Position numbers and translations under genes: made by a program. Below, piece by piece: positions 14,405-21,798 of a stretch of DNA of 26,186 nucleotides; the first letter of the stretch is position 1, and each line of letters begins with the position of its first letter. Source of the DNA: a virus; IMG/VR virus record IMGVR_UViG_3300047175_000267, positions 1-26,186 of that record. One strand, given 5' to 3'. Below the pieces are notes generated by a model. It was not told the DNA's origin, searched no databases, and was given only the letters and a program-made list of their open reading frames with translations.

Positions 14405-15444
14405 TACAGGGTTGCCTGGTTGGCGGTGCGGCCGCGCACGGTTTGCGCAAACCCGCCGCGCAGATCGAAGCGGCGGATGATTTCGTCGATTACATACGTC
14501 TGATCGAATACGCTGTTGGTGCCGGCCAGGGACACCGCGGTGCGCGGCGCAAGCGTCAGTTCGCCGGGCATGGTGGCGGTCAACACCAGTTCATGCGCGG
14601 TCAGCGCGGCCAGCCGTTGCTGCGCCATGGTCTGCGCCGCCTGGGGACTAAGGTTGGGCCGCATGTAGATGTAGCTGCGCGCGGCGCCGCTGCCGGCGGT
14701 GCGTTGGGCGGTTTCGGAAAACGCCGTCTGTTGCTGGCTGTTCCAGCTTTTCACCGTCACCGATAAGTTGCCCGCCAGCGTCATCGCGCGCTGCACCCGC
14801 AAGGCGGTGATGTTCGGTGCCAGCGCGCCGTTGGCGGAAGCCTGCAGCACCATTGCCGGCGTTGGGTCGGTTACCATCGGTTGAAAGAACAGCGTCGTGC
14901 CGCTCACGAACAGATCGAAATTCTCCTGTTGCGCGAGCCATGCCAGCAGATCCCATTCGGTGCTGGCGCGGGCGAACCGGTCCAGCGTCAGGCGGTCGTG
15001 GCCGGCGCTGTAATAGCGGCCCACCGGCGTGCTGGTGGGGCTAACCTGGGCAGCGAGGCCTTGGCGGCCGGCGAGCAGTATGGCGATGTCGCTGGCGGTC
15101 TGGTTGGCGAAGGCTTCCTGCGTGCGCGCCTCGATCAGCCCGGCGGAAAGATCGCGGCCCTCGATGGTCAGCACGCCATCGATCGGATCGGCGGCCAGGC
15201 TATCGACCGCGCCGGTGATCAAACTGGTCCAGCCGGTGTTGGCGAACCCGATCTGCACCTCGATTAGCGCCGCGGTGCGGGTATCCCAGGCGGATAGGCC
15301 CTGCGGATCGGCGCTGATCGCCAGGCGCGCGGAAAACCGGTCGGCGGCGACATGGTTGGTGCTGGTAATTTCGGCCGCCAGCGCACCGGGCAGCACGACG
15401 CCATCTGCCAGCACCTGCAGGCAGGGTTGGCGAAACTGGGTCAT
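14404..15444 (-). CDS. D: baseplate hub protein, gpD / Mu gp44-like
   Basis: The protein has 346 residues of the P2 gpD / Mu gp44 / T4 gp27 hub fold. Evidence includes the N-terminal barrel with TGAVDSLAADPIDGVLTIEGRDLSAGLIEAR, the middle segment LDRFARASTEWDLLAWLAQQENFDLFVSGTTLFF, and the C-terminal barrel that repeats the start (LAPRTAVSLAG, YVIDEIIRRFDLRGGF). The hub trimer adapts the sixfold tube to the threefold spike. Length and order (after LysM-like gpX, before gpV) match the family. The ATG lies 27 nt beyond the gpX stop. Confidence 0.9.
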   Translation of the reverse strand: MTQFRQPCLQVLADGVVLPGALAAEITSTNHVAADRFSARLAISADPQGLSAWDTRTAALIEVQIGFANTGWTSLITGAVDSLAADPIDGVLTIEGRDLSAGLIEARTQEAFANQTASDIAILLAGRQGLAAQVSPTSTPVGRYYSAGHDRLTLDRFARASTEWDLLAWLAQQENFDLFVSGTTLFFQPMVTDPTPAMVLQASANGALAPNITALRVQRAMTLAGNLSVTVKSWNSQQQTAFSETAQRTAGSGAARSYIYMRPNLSPQAAQTMAQQRLAALTAHELVLTATMPGELTLAPRTAVSLAGTNSVFDQTYVIDEIIRRFDLRGGFAQTVRGRTANQATL

Positions 15445-15471
15445 TGGATGGGTTCGCCCGTCAGCTCTGGT

Positions 15472-15657
15472 TTATTGCGTGGCGATGCCGCCGCCGGCGC
15501 TGGGGTTGATATCGGGGATCAGCAGCGTGGTGACGCCGGAAAGCTGCGGATCATCGAGGTTGTTGAGCGCCGCGATACGGTTCCATTGGGTGGCGTCGTT
15601 CAGATAGGCGGCGGCGATGGCGAACAGAGTGCCGCCGGCCACGGTGATGGTCTGCAT
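15472..15657 (-). CDS. X: LysM-like tail protein, gpX-like
   Basis: This 61-residue protein resembles a single LysM-type repeat. TLFAIAAAYLNDATQWNRIAALNNL matches the helix-loop-helix of gpX proteins (usually L..IA...YGD...W..I...N), and TTLLIPDI matches the closing strand. In P2-type and other contractile injection systems a small LysM protein sits at the tube-baseplate junction and clamps the hub. The ATG overlaps the stop of the gpU-like gene as TGATG. The length of about 60-70 residues is normal for gpX. Confidence 0.88.
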   Translation of the reverse strand: MQTITVAGGTLFAIAAAYLNDATQWNRIAALNNLDDPQLSGVTTLLIPDINPSAGGGIATQ

Positions 15658-16388
15658 CAGGTCCCCGCGTTGGCAAGATTGGAGGAAATACGGCCCAGAT
15701 AGGCGTTGGCGCTGGCGCAGGCAGCCGCGTTGCCGGCCGCGGCGATCATGCCGGCCACGCCCGCAGCGGAGGTGGGGCCCCCGGCGTAACCGGCGAGCGA
15801 CGTGTTGGCGCTAGTCAGCCCGGTCCGCACCGTGGTCTGGGCGCCCGCCAGCGACGCGCCGGCGGCCACGTAGGCGCTGCTTTGCCGCACCGTGGCGTTG
15901 GGCGCGGCCAGCGCGGTTTGCAGCGTGGCGAGCCCCAGCCCGGCCAGCGACGCAAACCCCGCCGCCGCGGCGGCATCGCCCAAAGCGTCGCCGAGCAGAT
16001 CGCCTACCAGCGCCGGCGCCTGCTGATCCGCGTCGATCAGCACGCTGACGCGGATATCATAGGGCACCCAAGCGGAGTTGTGAAAGCTGGCCTGGAAACT
16101 GCTGATCACCACGCTGTAGAAAAATACATCCCAGCTCAGCGTCAGCACCGCGCCCTGCACGCGCAGCGCATCCAACGTGCGGGCGCGCAAGGTGGCGCTG
16201 GGTCCGCCAAAAATCCCCGACCAGGCAATATCGGTGGGCGTGGGGCCCAGCGTGTCGATCACCCGCTGGCCGCCCGGCATATCGTGCACCGCCAGGCGCT
16301 GCTGGCCGCCGAAGCCAATGCGCTCGGGAATTTCGAAGCCCTGGAACTGCACCGGGCCCAGCACCAGGGCCACATCGCTCAGCGGCAT
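15657..16388 (-). CDS. gpU-like tail protein with long helical extension (Mu gpN position)
   Basis: The protein has 243 residues. Residues 1-122 resemble P2 gpU: ALVLGPVQFQGFEIPERIGF, RVIDTLGPTPTDIAWSGIF, TLDALRVQGAVLTLSWDVFF and a final strand DIRVSVLIDA. This is the diaphragm/initiator-type protein next to the hub. Residues 123-243 are an alanine-, serine- and glycine-rich tail, largely helical in appearance, absent from short gpU proteins of about 160 residues. The gene sits where Mu encodes gpN (between tape measure and hub), so it may combine the gpU fold with a gpN-like extension. It follows the tape-measure stop by 31 nt. The extension could pair with the very short tape measure or serve as a chaperone-binding tail; that is inference. 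Confidence 0.75.
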   Translation of the reverse strand: MPLSDVALVLGPVQFQGFEIPERIGFGGQQRLAVHDMPGGQRVIDTLGPTPTDIAWSGIFGGPSATLRARTLDALRVQGAVLTLSWDVFFYSVVISSFQASFHNSAWVPYDIRVSVLIDADQQAPALVGDLLGDALGDAAAAAGFASLAGLGLATLQTALAAPNATVRQSSAYVAAGASLAGAQTTVRTGLTSANTSLAGYAGGPTSAAGVAGMIAAAGNAAACASANAYLGRISSNLANAGT

Positions 16389-16419
16389 CGGGCGAACTCC
16401 AACGTTGCAGACGGGCGCA

Positions 16420-17283
16420 TCAGCCGTAACCGACCATGCCGGCGAACACCGGGGTCAGCCGGTCATCCAGGCCGGATAGCCCGCTGGGTGGCCGGCTGGC
16501 CGCCTCGGTGAGCTGATCGGTAATCCATCGGCCGATCTGCGCGCCATCCAGTTGCACCGCGCCGGCCCAAGGCGCTGCGGGGGCGGGCAGGGCGTGCCTC
16601 GGCGGGGTTGGCGCCGCTGCGCTTTCCACCGGCGCCACCGGGCGGCGGCCCAAAACGCTGGCGGCGGGCGCGGCCGGCACGCTGGCGGTGGGCGCGGCAT
16701 AGGGCTTGGCCAGACGCGGGATGCGCCGGATCAGCGGCGCGCCGGCGGGCAGGCGGGTGGCCGCCAAGGCCACGCCCGGCGGCGGCGGGGCGGCGGCGCG
16801 GGCGGCGGTCAGCGGGACCAAGGACGTGGTTGCGCGCTTGCGGCCTGGCGCCGCCGGCACCGGCAGCCGCAGCACGGCGGTGGCCGCGTCTGACCGCGCG
16901 CCGGGCGGCCGGCCAAGGGCGGGTGCCGGCCCGCGCGGCGCGGCGCCTGGCTGCTTCGGGCGAGTCTGCGGCAACCACGGAGGTGGCGTTGGGCGGCTGG
17001 CGACGACCAGCGTCAGGGCGGCGCGCGGGCCTGGCCGCCGTAATGCCGGCGTGGCATCCCGCAGCGCCGGACGCAGCGCCAGCGCGGCCCGCCGCAGCGC
17101 CACGGGTGCGATGGCGGCGCCACGCGCGGCCAGCAGCGCCGCCTGGCGGGTTTGCGCCATTGCCCGTGCGTGCCCCGCCACCCGCGCCACGCCCTGCCGC
17201 AGCCGGGCCAGCGCTGGCGCCATTGCGGCCAGCGCGCGCGCCGCACCCAAGCGTTCGGCGCGGCTTCGGTCTGCCTCGTTCAT
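16420..17283 (-). CDS. candidate tail tape measure protein, unusually short (287 aa)
   Basis: Placement between the frameshifted chaperone and the gpU/gpX/gpD genes is the standard tape-measure slot. Sequence features are odd for one. Residues 1-80 are a basic alanine-rich helix (RAERLGAARALAAMAPALAR). Residues about 80-240 are arginine- and proline-rich low-complexity sequence (RRPGPRAAL, PTPPPWLPQTRPKQPG). Only the last 45 residues look ordered (DGAQIGRWITDQLTEAASRP, then LDDRLTPVFAGMVGYG). There is no membrane segment, peptidase or lytic domain. The family is normally 500-1500 residues or more. The ATG overlaps the frameshift-product stop as ATGA. If it is the ruler, the tail would be very short; it could also be a remnant left by internal deletion. 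Confidence 0.6.
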   Translation of the reverse strand: MNEADRSRAERLGAARALAAMAPALARLRQGVARVAGHARAMAQTRQAALLAARGAAIAPVALRRAALALRPALRDATPALRRPGPRAALTLVVASRPTPPPWLPQTRPKQPGAAPRGPAPALGRPPGARSDAATAVLRLPVPAAPGRKRATTSLVPLTAARAAAPPPPGVALAATRLPAGAPLIRRIPRLAKPYAAPTASVPAAPAASVLGRRPVAPVESAAAPTPPRHALPAPAAPWAGAVQLDGAQIGRWITDQLTEAASRPPSGLSGLDDRLTPVFAGMVGYG

Positions 17284-17794
17284 GCGCCATCCTCATCCCA
17301 ACAGCGGGTCGACCAATCGAAGCGGCGGCCAGATAGGGTGCCGAGCGCGACCACCCATGCGGTCCGGTCGGCGGCCGGCAGGCTGAACGCCACATCGAAG
17401 GGCACCCCGTTCCGCACCAGATACAGCGCGTCGACCAGATCGGGGTGCCGGCTCAGTTTCCCACCGGAATATCCGGCCGGGCGGCTTCCTGGGCGGCGAA
17501 CGCATCGGCGATGGCGGCAATCCCCGCATCGCCAAGTTTGCCCACCAGCGCTTCGAGTTGCTGTTCGTTGGCGGGCATCGGCACCGGCACGCCATCGATC
17601 GCGCTGACCGCGAAGGCCAGATAGGCGATGCCCAGATAGGCCTCGTTGTTCGCCAGCTCCGTGCCCACCGCCTTGAACAGCCGCAGCCGATCCAGCACGT
17701 TCATGCTGCGCAGGGTGTAGCGGCGGCCGTCGGCGCCGGTGGCCTCGAACCAGGCGGTGTCGCGCAGTATCTGGACGGTGGGGCTGGCGCTCAC
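17280..17794 (-). CDS. tail assembly chaperone, -1 frameshift fusion product (G-T type)
   Basis: Reading frame 0 from GTG at 17794 to the heptamer GGGAAAC (17462-17456), then slipping back one base, gives a 171-residue fusion: 113 residues in frame 0 plus 58 in the -1 frame. The extension reads as sensible protein (HPDLVDALYLVRNGVPFDVAF, then ADRTAWVVALGTLSG, FDWSTRCWDEDGA) and ends in a TGA that overlaps the tape-measure ATG by four bases. This is the arrangement of lambda G/GT and P2 E/E+E', in which the short and long chaperones coat the tape measure during tail assembly. A 9-bp stem sits six bases past the slip site. Slippage efficiency cannot be read from sequence. Confidence 0.85.
17401..17462 (-). 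promoter_or_regulatory. programmed -1 ribosomal frameshift element
   Basis: On the minus strand the heptamer G GGA AAC (17462-17456) fits X XXY YYZ in the chaperone frame and is followed at once by the frame-0 TGA. After a six-base spacer (TGAGCC), GGCACCCCG at 17449-17441 pairs perfectly with CGGGGTGCC at 17409-17401: nine base pairs, six of them G-C in a row of mostly G-C pairs, closing a 31-nt loop. Heptamer type, spacer length and downstream stem all match known stimulatory signals. Confidence 0.85.
17453..17794 (-). CDS. tail assembly chaperone, frame-0 product (G type)
   Basis: The unshifted product has 113 residues. It opens with SPTVQILRDTAWFEATGADGRRYTLRSMNVLDRLRLFKAVG and continues with a helical region and a charged tail (GDAGIAAIADAFAAQEAARP) ending PVGN-stop. 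Small acidic helical proteins directly after the tube gene are tail assembly chaperones in Mu, P2 and T4-like phages. The GTG start overlaps the tube gene stop as GTGA, so translation is coupled to the abundant tube protein. The last two sense codons, GGA AAC, are part of the slippery heptamer, so termination and frameshifting compete at this point. Confidence 0.85.
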   Translation of the reverse strand: MSASPTVQILRDTAWFEATGADGRRYTLRSMNVLDRLRLFKAVGTELANNEAYLGIAYLAFAVSAIDGVPVPMPANEQQLEALVGKLGDAGIAAIADAFAAQEAARPDIPVGN

Positions 17795-18219
17795 AGGCGC
17801 ACCCGCGCGGCGGCGAAGAATTCCAGCTTCTGCTTCACCGCCCCGTCGCCGCGCCATATGCCGGCGTTGACCAGGCGGAACACCACGCCGGTGTATTGAT
17901 AGGTGCTGGTGGAGCCATCGGGTTCGTTGACGTATTGATACACCTGGCCATAGGGCAACGAACCGCTGGTGCGATAGGCCACCTCGGCGGCGGCGATGAA
18001 GTCGTCCACCGCGCTCGATCCGCGCTCCACTTCGAAGCTGCCTTCCCAGCCCTTCGGCAGTTCGGTGGCCATCTGGATGCCATCGAGCCGGTCCACCCGC
18101 ACCGGCTGGGTCACCTGGTTGCTCTGGAACGCGGTGACGTAGCTGAGGTCGACGCGCCCCTGCGGTCCGATCACCACAAGCTGGCAATCGCGCCCGATCG
18201 AAAACTGTGTAGCCGCCAT
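17791..18219 (-). CDS. tail tube protein
   Basis: The protein has 142 residues and looks mostly beta-stranded. Pieces include GRDCQLVVIGPQGRVDLSYVTAF, DRLDGIQMATELPKGWEGSFEVERGSS and YTGVVFRLVNAGIWRGDGAVKQKLEFFAARV. The length and placement right after the sheath, together with the start of the chaperone gene inside its stop, identify the hexamer-forming inner tube (P2 FII / Mu gpM type). It ends in the strand pattern KLEFFAARV typical of tube proteins. GGAG stands about ten bases before the ATG, just past a structured spacer. It should be one of the two most abundant tail products. Confidence 0.85.
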   Translation of the reverse strand: MAATQFSIGRDCQLVVIGPQGRVDLSYVTAFQSNQVTQPVRVDRLDGIQMATELPKGWEGSFEVERGSSAVDDFIAAAEVAYRTSGSLPYGQVYQYVNEPDGSTSTYQYTGVVFRLVNAGIWRGDGAVKQKLEFFAAARVRL

Positions 18220-18245
18220 CTATATGACTCCAATGAACGGGGTCG

Positions 18246-18299
18246 GGGGTCTATGCCCCGGCGGGGCCCCCTGCTTATGCTCGGCGCGGGCGGAGACCC
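18246..18299 (-). promoter_or_regulatory. structured spacer between sheath and tube genes
   Basis: In the 92-nt gap on the minus strand, GGGTCT (18299-18294) can pair with AGACCC (18252-18247), enclosing a tight GCCCC-GCC-GGGGC hairpin (18267-18255) and G/C runs that offer alternative pairings. No T-run follows, so it is unlikely to be a strong terminator. RNA processing, mRNA protection, or control of the sheath to tube ratio are possible roles. Confidence 0.45.
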
Positions 18300-18311
18300 A
18301 AGCCTGTTTTT

Positions 18312-19883
18312 CTACTGGCCGGTCGGCAGGGTTTGGCGCTGCACCGTCACCGTCTGCCCGCCCTCGATATTGACGATGAACACCTCGTTGATCGCCTGAT
18401 ACTGCACCTGCGCGTCGGACTGCACATAGCCCAGCGCGGTGCGGCTGGAGGGATTGTTGGTGGTGTCGCAGATCACCGAATAGGGTGTGGATCCATCGGT
18501 GCTGCCCAGCATGCCTTGCAACTGCATGTTGGCTAGGAACTGCAACTGGGTCGCCCGGATCTGGTTGAACAGCGTGCTGTTGATCACCTGGCCTACGTAT
18601 TGGCCCATGCCGGCATTCAGCGTGGCGGCGATGTAGTTGGTCATGCGGGTGTAGTTGTCGCCGTTGATGGCCGCGTTGCTGCTGGAATTATGTCCGCAGC
18701 GCACGCCCCAATAAGCGCCGCCGGGCTGCGGATTGCTGATCACGTCGATGCCGGCGGAGAACAGGGTTTGCAAATCGGCGCTGGCGTAGGCGGTGGACTG
18801 CGCGCTGCCCGGCTGGCCGGATTTCTGCGTGCCGATGATGCTGAAGAGCTGCTTGTTCAGCGCGGATTGCTCGGGCGACACGTTGGCCAGCCGGCCAGCC
18901 ACGAAGCCTTGCGGGCTGACCAGGCGGATCACCTGGTTCACCGCGTCGTTCCACCACACCCAATCGCCGAACATCAGCTTGAACGCATAGCTGTCGATGC
19001 CGGCGTTCTGCTTCACCGTCACCGCGTCTGCGATGGTGTCTCCGGCCGGTCCCACGCCGATCATATACACGCCTTCGCTCAGCCCGAACGCCACCTGGTT
19101 GGTCCATTGCGTGCTGTCATCGGCATCCGCCAGCAGACCGATGCTGCAGCCTTGGCTGCGCAGCGCGTACATGCCGGTGCGCGGCAACGTATCCACGCCC
19201 ACCAAGGTTGCGGCGGTGACGCCGGCGGCGCCATCGGTGCCGGCCGAGCCGTAGCTGAACGGATAGCTGCCGGCGGTGGGGTTGATGCTGAAGCTGTTGC
19301 CCAGGGCGGCGGTAACGATCTGGCTGGGCCCGCGCAGCACGCCGTTGCCGTTGTTCACCGCGGCCACCAGGTTCTGGTAGAACGCCTCGCCGGTGCCGGG
19401 AATATTGTTGAACAGCTCCGGCGGCGTGCCGGGCAGGCTGACGGCCATGCTCCAGGTATTGGCGGCCGATCCGGCGCTGAAGGTCACCACGATCTGGTTG
19501 CCGAGCGAGCCGGTATAGCGCGCCGTCAATACCAGTGGACCGCTCGATCCGGTGTAGAATACACCGAGCTGAGCGGCGGTATCGGTGCCGTCGGTGGCGC
19601 GCACGCAACAGAAATTAGCCGCGCCCTGCTGCACCGCGGTGGCGATCTGGGTGCCCATATCGTATTTGCGGGCAATCAGCGGGCCGAAATTGGCCGCATA
19701 CTCGGCCATGCTGCCCACACTGGTGGGCTGGCCCACCGGGCCCCAGCTCGCGCTGCCCACCACGCCGACCAGATCGGTCGGCACGCCGTTCAGCACAAGG
19801 TTCTGCGGCGCCACGATCTGCACATACAGATCCGGCACGATCAGCGCGGTGGTGTTCAGCGCGCCTTGCTGCACGATGGGCAT
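18312..19883 (-). CDS. contractile tail sheath protein
   Basis: The protein has 523 residues. The N-terminus (VPDLYVQIVAPQNLVLNGVPTDLVGVVGSASWGPVGQPTSV) matches contractile sheaths, where this arm links neighbouring subunits. The C-terminal domain has the family signature: GAYWGVRCGHNSS, NYTRMTNYIAATLNAGM with VGQVINSTLFNQIR, then a strand set SVICDTTNNPSSRT and the closing INEVFIVNIEGGQTV. The variable middle (roughly residues 110-340) is the surface domain. The tail is therefore contractile. The ATG at 19883 has only a weak GAGAG upstream. Length is normal (about 390-520 or longer for sheaths). Confidence 0.93.
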   Translation of the reverse strand: MPIVQQGALNTTALIVPDLYVQIVAPQNLVLNGVPTDLVGVVGSASWGPVGQPTSVGSMAEYAANFGPLIARKYDMGTQIATAVQQGAANFCCVRATDGTDTAAQLGVFYTGSSGPLVLTARYTGSLGNQIVVTFSAGSAANTWSMAVSLPGTPPELFNNIPGTGEAFYQNLVAAVNNGNGVLRGPSQIVTAALGNSFSINPTAGSYPFSYGSAGTDGAAGVTAATLVGVDTLPRTGMYALRSQGCSIGLLADADDSTQWTNQVAFGLSEGVYMIGVGPAGDTIADAVTVKQNAGIDSYAFKLMFGDWVWWNDAVNQVIRLVSPQGFVAGRLANVSPEQSALNKQLFSIIGTQKSGQPGSAQSTAYASADLQTLFSAGIDVISNPQPGGAYWGVRCGHNSSSNAAINGDNYTRMTNYIAATLNAGMGQYVGQVINSTLFNQIRATQLQFLANMQLQGMLGSTDGSTPYSVICDTTNNPSSRTALGYVQSDAQVQYQAINEVFIVNIEGGQTVTVQRQTLPTGQ

Positions 19884-19923
19884 GTGTGTGGGTCTCTCGT
19901 TCTATGTCGCGGTGAAGGGCGGA

Positions 19924-20751
19924 TCAGGACAAATGCAGAATGGGCGCGCCCGCCACGGCATCGTTGGCGAAAATGCCGATCAGCATGCTGGGCTGCACCT
20001 GCACCAGGGTGGTGGTGTATTCCACGCTGTAGGTCAGCTCGCGGCGGAACAGCGGTAGCGGAGAAAGATCGTCACTGGCCTGGCTCGCGGCGTAGATCAT
20101 GCGTCCGGCGCTGCCATCGGCCAGCGTGAGCCACGGCGCCTGGGCGAACGCCGCGTCCAGCGCGCCGGCGCTGGCGTCGCGGCTGATCGGATCGGCGCAC
20201 CACAGGGTTAGCCGGAAATCGCAGCGCTGGCGCCTGGTGGGCAGTAGCGCGGTCTGATCGGCCTGCACGCGGCCGATCAGCCGGCTGACGCCCGGCACTG
20301 TCACCGCCGCGCCGTTCACCGTGGCCGCGAGCTGCTGATTGATCAGCGCAGCAAGATTGGCGGCAACCGAAGCCGGCGTGTCGCCGGCCCGGGTGCGATA
20401 GGCAAATCCGCTATCGCCGGCCAGAATCCCGGCGAGCTGACCCAGCGCAGCGGCGCCGCCGAACGTCACGGTATCGTTCGCGGTCGTAACCGTGAGGCTG
20501 GGGACGGCCGGGGCGGGAATTTCCCACGCCGCCGGAAACTGCTCCACCGGCGCGTGCGAGCCCGCCACCGCGGCGACCGAAACATGCTGAATTCCCTGGG
20601 CCAGATCGGCTTCCAGAGCGGCGTTGGCCGGCCAGCCGCGATACAGCCGGAACACCGCGCCGGTACTACTGGCGTTGGCGGTGCCGAGCGGATAAAGCGC
20701 CGCGGCAGCCAGCGCGACCAGCGCGCTTTCAACATCCGACTGATCGGCCAT
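19924..20751 (-). CDS. tail completion/terminator candidate with inserted domain
   Basis: The protein has 275 residues. Residues 1-80 and 163-275 read as a helix-plus-beta protein with RCDFRLTLWCADPISRDASAGALDAAF and RRELTYSVEYTTTLVQVQPSM, resembling tail-completion proteins placed just before the sheath. Residues about 80-162 look like a separate module (TVTTANDTVTFGGAA, FAYRTRAGDTPASVAANLAALINQQL, VNGAAVTVPG) of the AGDT-helix-beta type seen inserted in many phage structural proteins. The ATG overlaps the stop of the 213-residue gene as TGATG, so the longer frame that extends to 21531 is not used. Confidence 0.6.
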   Translation of the reverse strand: MADQSDVESALVALAAAALYPLGTANASSTGAVFRLYRGWPANAALEADLAQGIQHVSVAAVAGSHAPVEQFPAAWEIPAPAVPSLTVTTANDTVTFGGAAALGQLAGILAGDSGFAYRTRAGDTPASVAANLAALINQQLAATVNGAAVTVPGVSRLIGRVQADQTALLPTRRQRCDFRLTLWCADPISRDASAGALDAAFAQAPWLTLADGSAGRMIYAASQASDDLSPLPLFRRELTYSVEYTTTLVQVQPSMLIGIFANDAVAGAPILHLS

Positions 20752-21392
20752 CAGCTTGCCGCCTGGCGCAAATCCAGCCGCCAGCCCAGATCGTTCAGCT
20801 CGGCCTGGCCCACCACGAAATTGCGTCCCAGATCGTCGGTCATGGCGTCGCCGCGCGCGAACACCGTATTGGCAATCACCGGAAGCAACGCCACCGCATC
20901 GGCCACGCGCGGGTCGGCGGGGATCACCCCCGCGCTGTGACCGCTGCCGCCGTGCAGCAGATTGGCGGGAAAGCCGGCCACAACGCTGGTTGCCGCGCTG
21001 CCGCCGCCATACGCGTTCACGCCGGCCAGCGCGTAGGTGGCGGGGCGGCTGACCCCGATCACCCGATTGGTCAACACGCAAGTGGCGGGCAACAGGTTCT
21101 GTAGCGCGGCGACAAACCAGGTTCGCCCGCCGACCTGCTCCACCAGATAATCTCCCGGCAACAGATAGGCGGAATCGAACACGCCATACCACACCGCGTT
21201 GGCCGGCAGCCCGGCGGCGCCGAAGCCCGGGTCGCGCGGGTTGAACGCCGCCGACAATTGCAGGAAGCGGTTGCCGGGCGCCAGCGGATCGGCGCTGCCG
21301 GCGGGACGATAGGCGTTGCACACCACGCCGATGGCGCGCGCCGCGGTGCCCATGCCGCGGGCGATCAAATCCTGCAAGATGGTGCCGTCCAT
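20751..21392 (-). CDS. head-tail connector region protein, unknown
   Basis: The protein has 213 residues. It begins MDGTILQDLIARGMGTAARA and continues with GVVCNAYRPAGSADPLAPGN, a beta-rich part (NAVWYGVFDSAYLLPGDYLVEQ, RTWFVAALQNLLPATCVLTNRVIGVSRP) and a C-terminal strand set (RNFVVGQAELNDLGWRLDL). No family is recognised with confidence. The DYLVEQVGGRTWFVAALQNLLPATCV portion resembles small head-closure or virion proteins that replace a ring after packaging. It lies 3 nt past the previous gene and overlaps the next start, so it belongs to the neck operon. Confidence 0.6.
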   Translation of the reverse strand: MDGTILQDLIARGMGTAARAIGVVCNAYRPAGSADPLAPGNRFLQLSAAFNPRDPGFGAAGLPANAVWYGVFDSAYLLPGDYLVEQVGGRTWFVAALQNLLPATCVLTNRVIGVSRPATYALAGVNAYGGGSAATSVVAGFPANLLHGGSGHSAGVIPADPRVADAVALLPVIANTVFARGDAMTDDLGRNFVVGQAELNDLGWRLDLRQAAS

Positions 21393-21395
21393 GGG

Positions 21396-21773
21396 CTACA
21401 CCACGAGCGTGATGTTGCCGCCGGAGGCCAAGCCCGGCCCCGGCGGCACGCCCAGGAACGCGCACAGCCGGCGCCGCCAATCGTCGAACAACGCGCCGCG
21501 GTCTGCCACTTCGCGCGCGTTGCGGGTCCATACCGCCGCCTGCGCGGTATCCAGATTACCGCCGGCGTTCGGCACCGCCGCCTCCAGCGTATACAGAAAG
21601 GCAAGCTGATTCAGCACCACCTGCTGCTCGGCCGGGGAGAGGTTCTGCAGCCGGTATTCCAGTAAGCCATAGGCCTGGAAAAACCGCCACGACTGAAACC
21701 CCGAAGGGCCGCCGCCATAGGCCGGATAGCCGCAGAACCGGCGGATGTCGGTAAGCTGGGCATCGGTGAACAT
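21396..21773 (-). CDS. head-tail connector protein candidate
   Basis: The protein has 125 residues and appears mainly helical: MFTDAQLTDIRRFCGYPAYG, FQSWRFFQAYGLLEYRLQNLSPAEQQVVLNQLAFLYTLEAAV, then AAVWTRNAREVADRGALFDDWRRRLCAFLGV. A small helical protein after the capsid gene is the usual place for the gp6/gp15-like adaptor that docks on the portal after DNA packaging. No diagnostic motif was found, so the assignment rests on position, size and fold type. It lies 26 nt past the 102-residue gene. Confidence 0.55.
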   Translation of the reverse strand: MFTDAQLTDIRRFCGYPAYGGGPSGFQSWRFFQAYGLLEYRLQNLSPAEQQVVLNQLAFLYTLEAAVPNAGGNLDTAQAAVWTRNAREVADRGALFDDWRRRLCAFLGVPPGPGLASGGNITLVV

Positions 21774-21798
21774 GCAAGCCCCATCTGGGTTGATTGCG

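Noticed and set aside
17293-17595. 100-codon minus-strand frame overlapping the chaperone region
   Set aside because: It is the other alternative frame, not the -1 frame used after GGGAAAC. Its N-terminus is arginine/proline/cysteine-rich shadow sequence and it does not end at the tape-measure ATG.
18600-20129. 509-codon open frame on the + strand opposite sheath and tail completion genes
   Set aside because: Opposite two convincing structural genes; translation is arginine/alanine/histidine-rich without family features.
20752-21531. N-terminal extension of the 275-residue tail completion gene
   Set aside because: The open frame to 21531 would lie across the 213-residue gene. The extension is arginine-rich noise, and the internal ATG at 20751 overlaps the previous stop in the typical TGATG manner.
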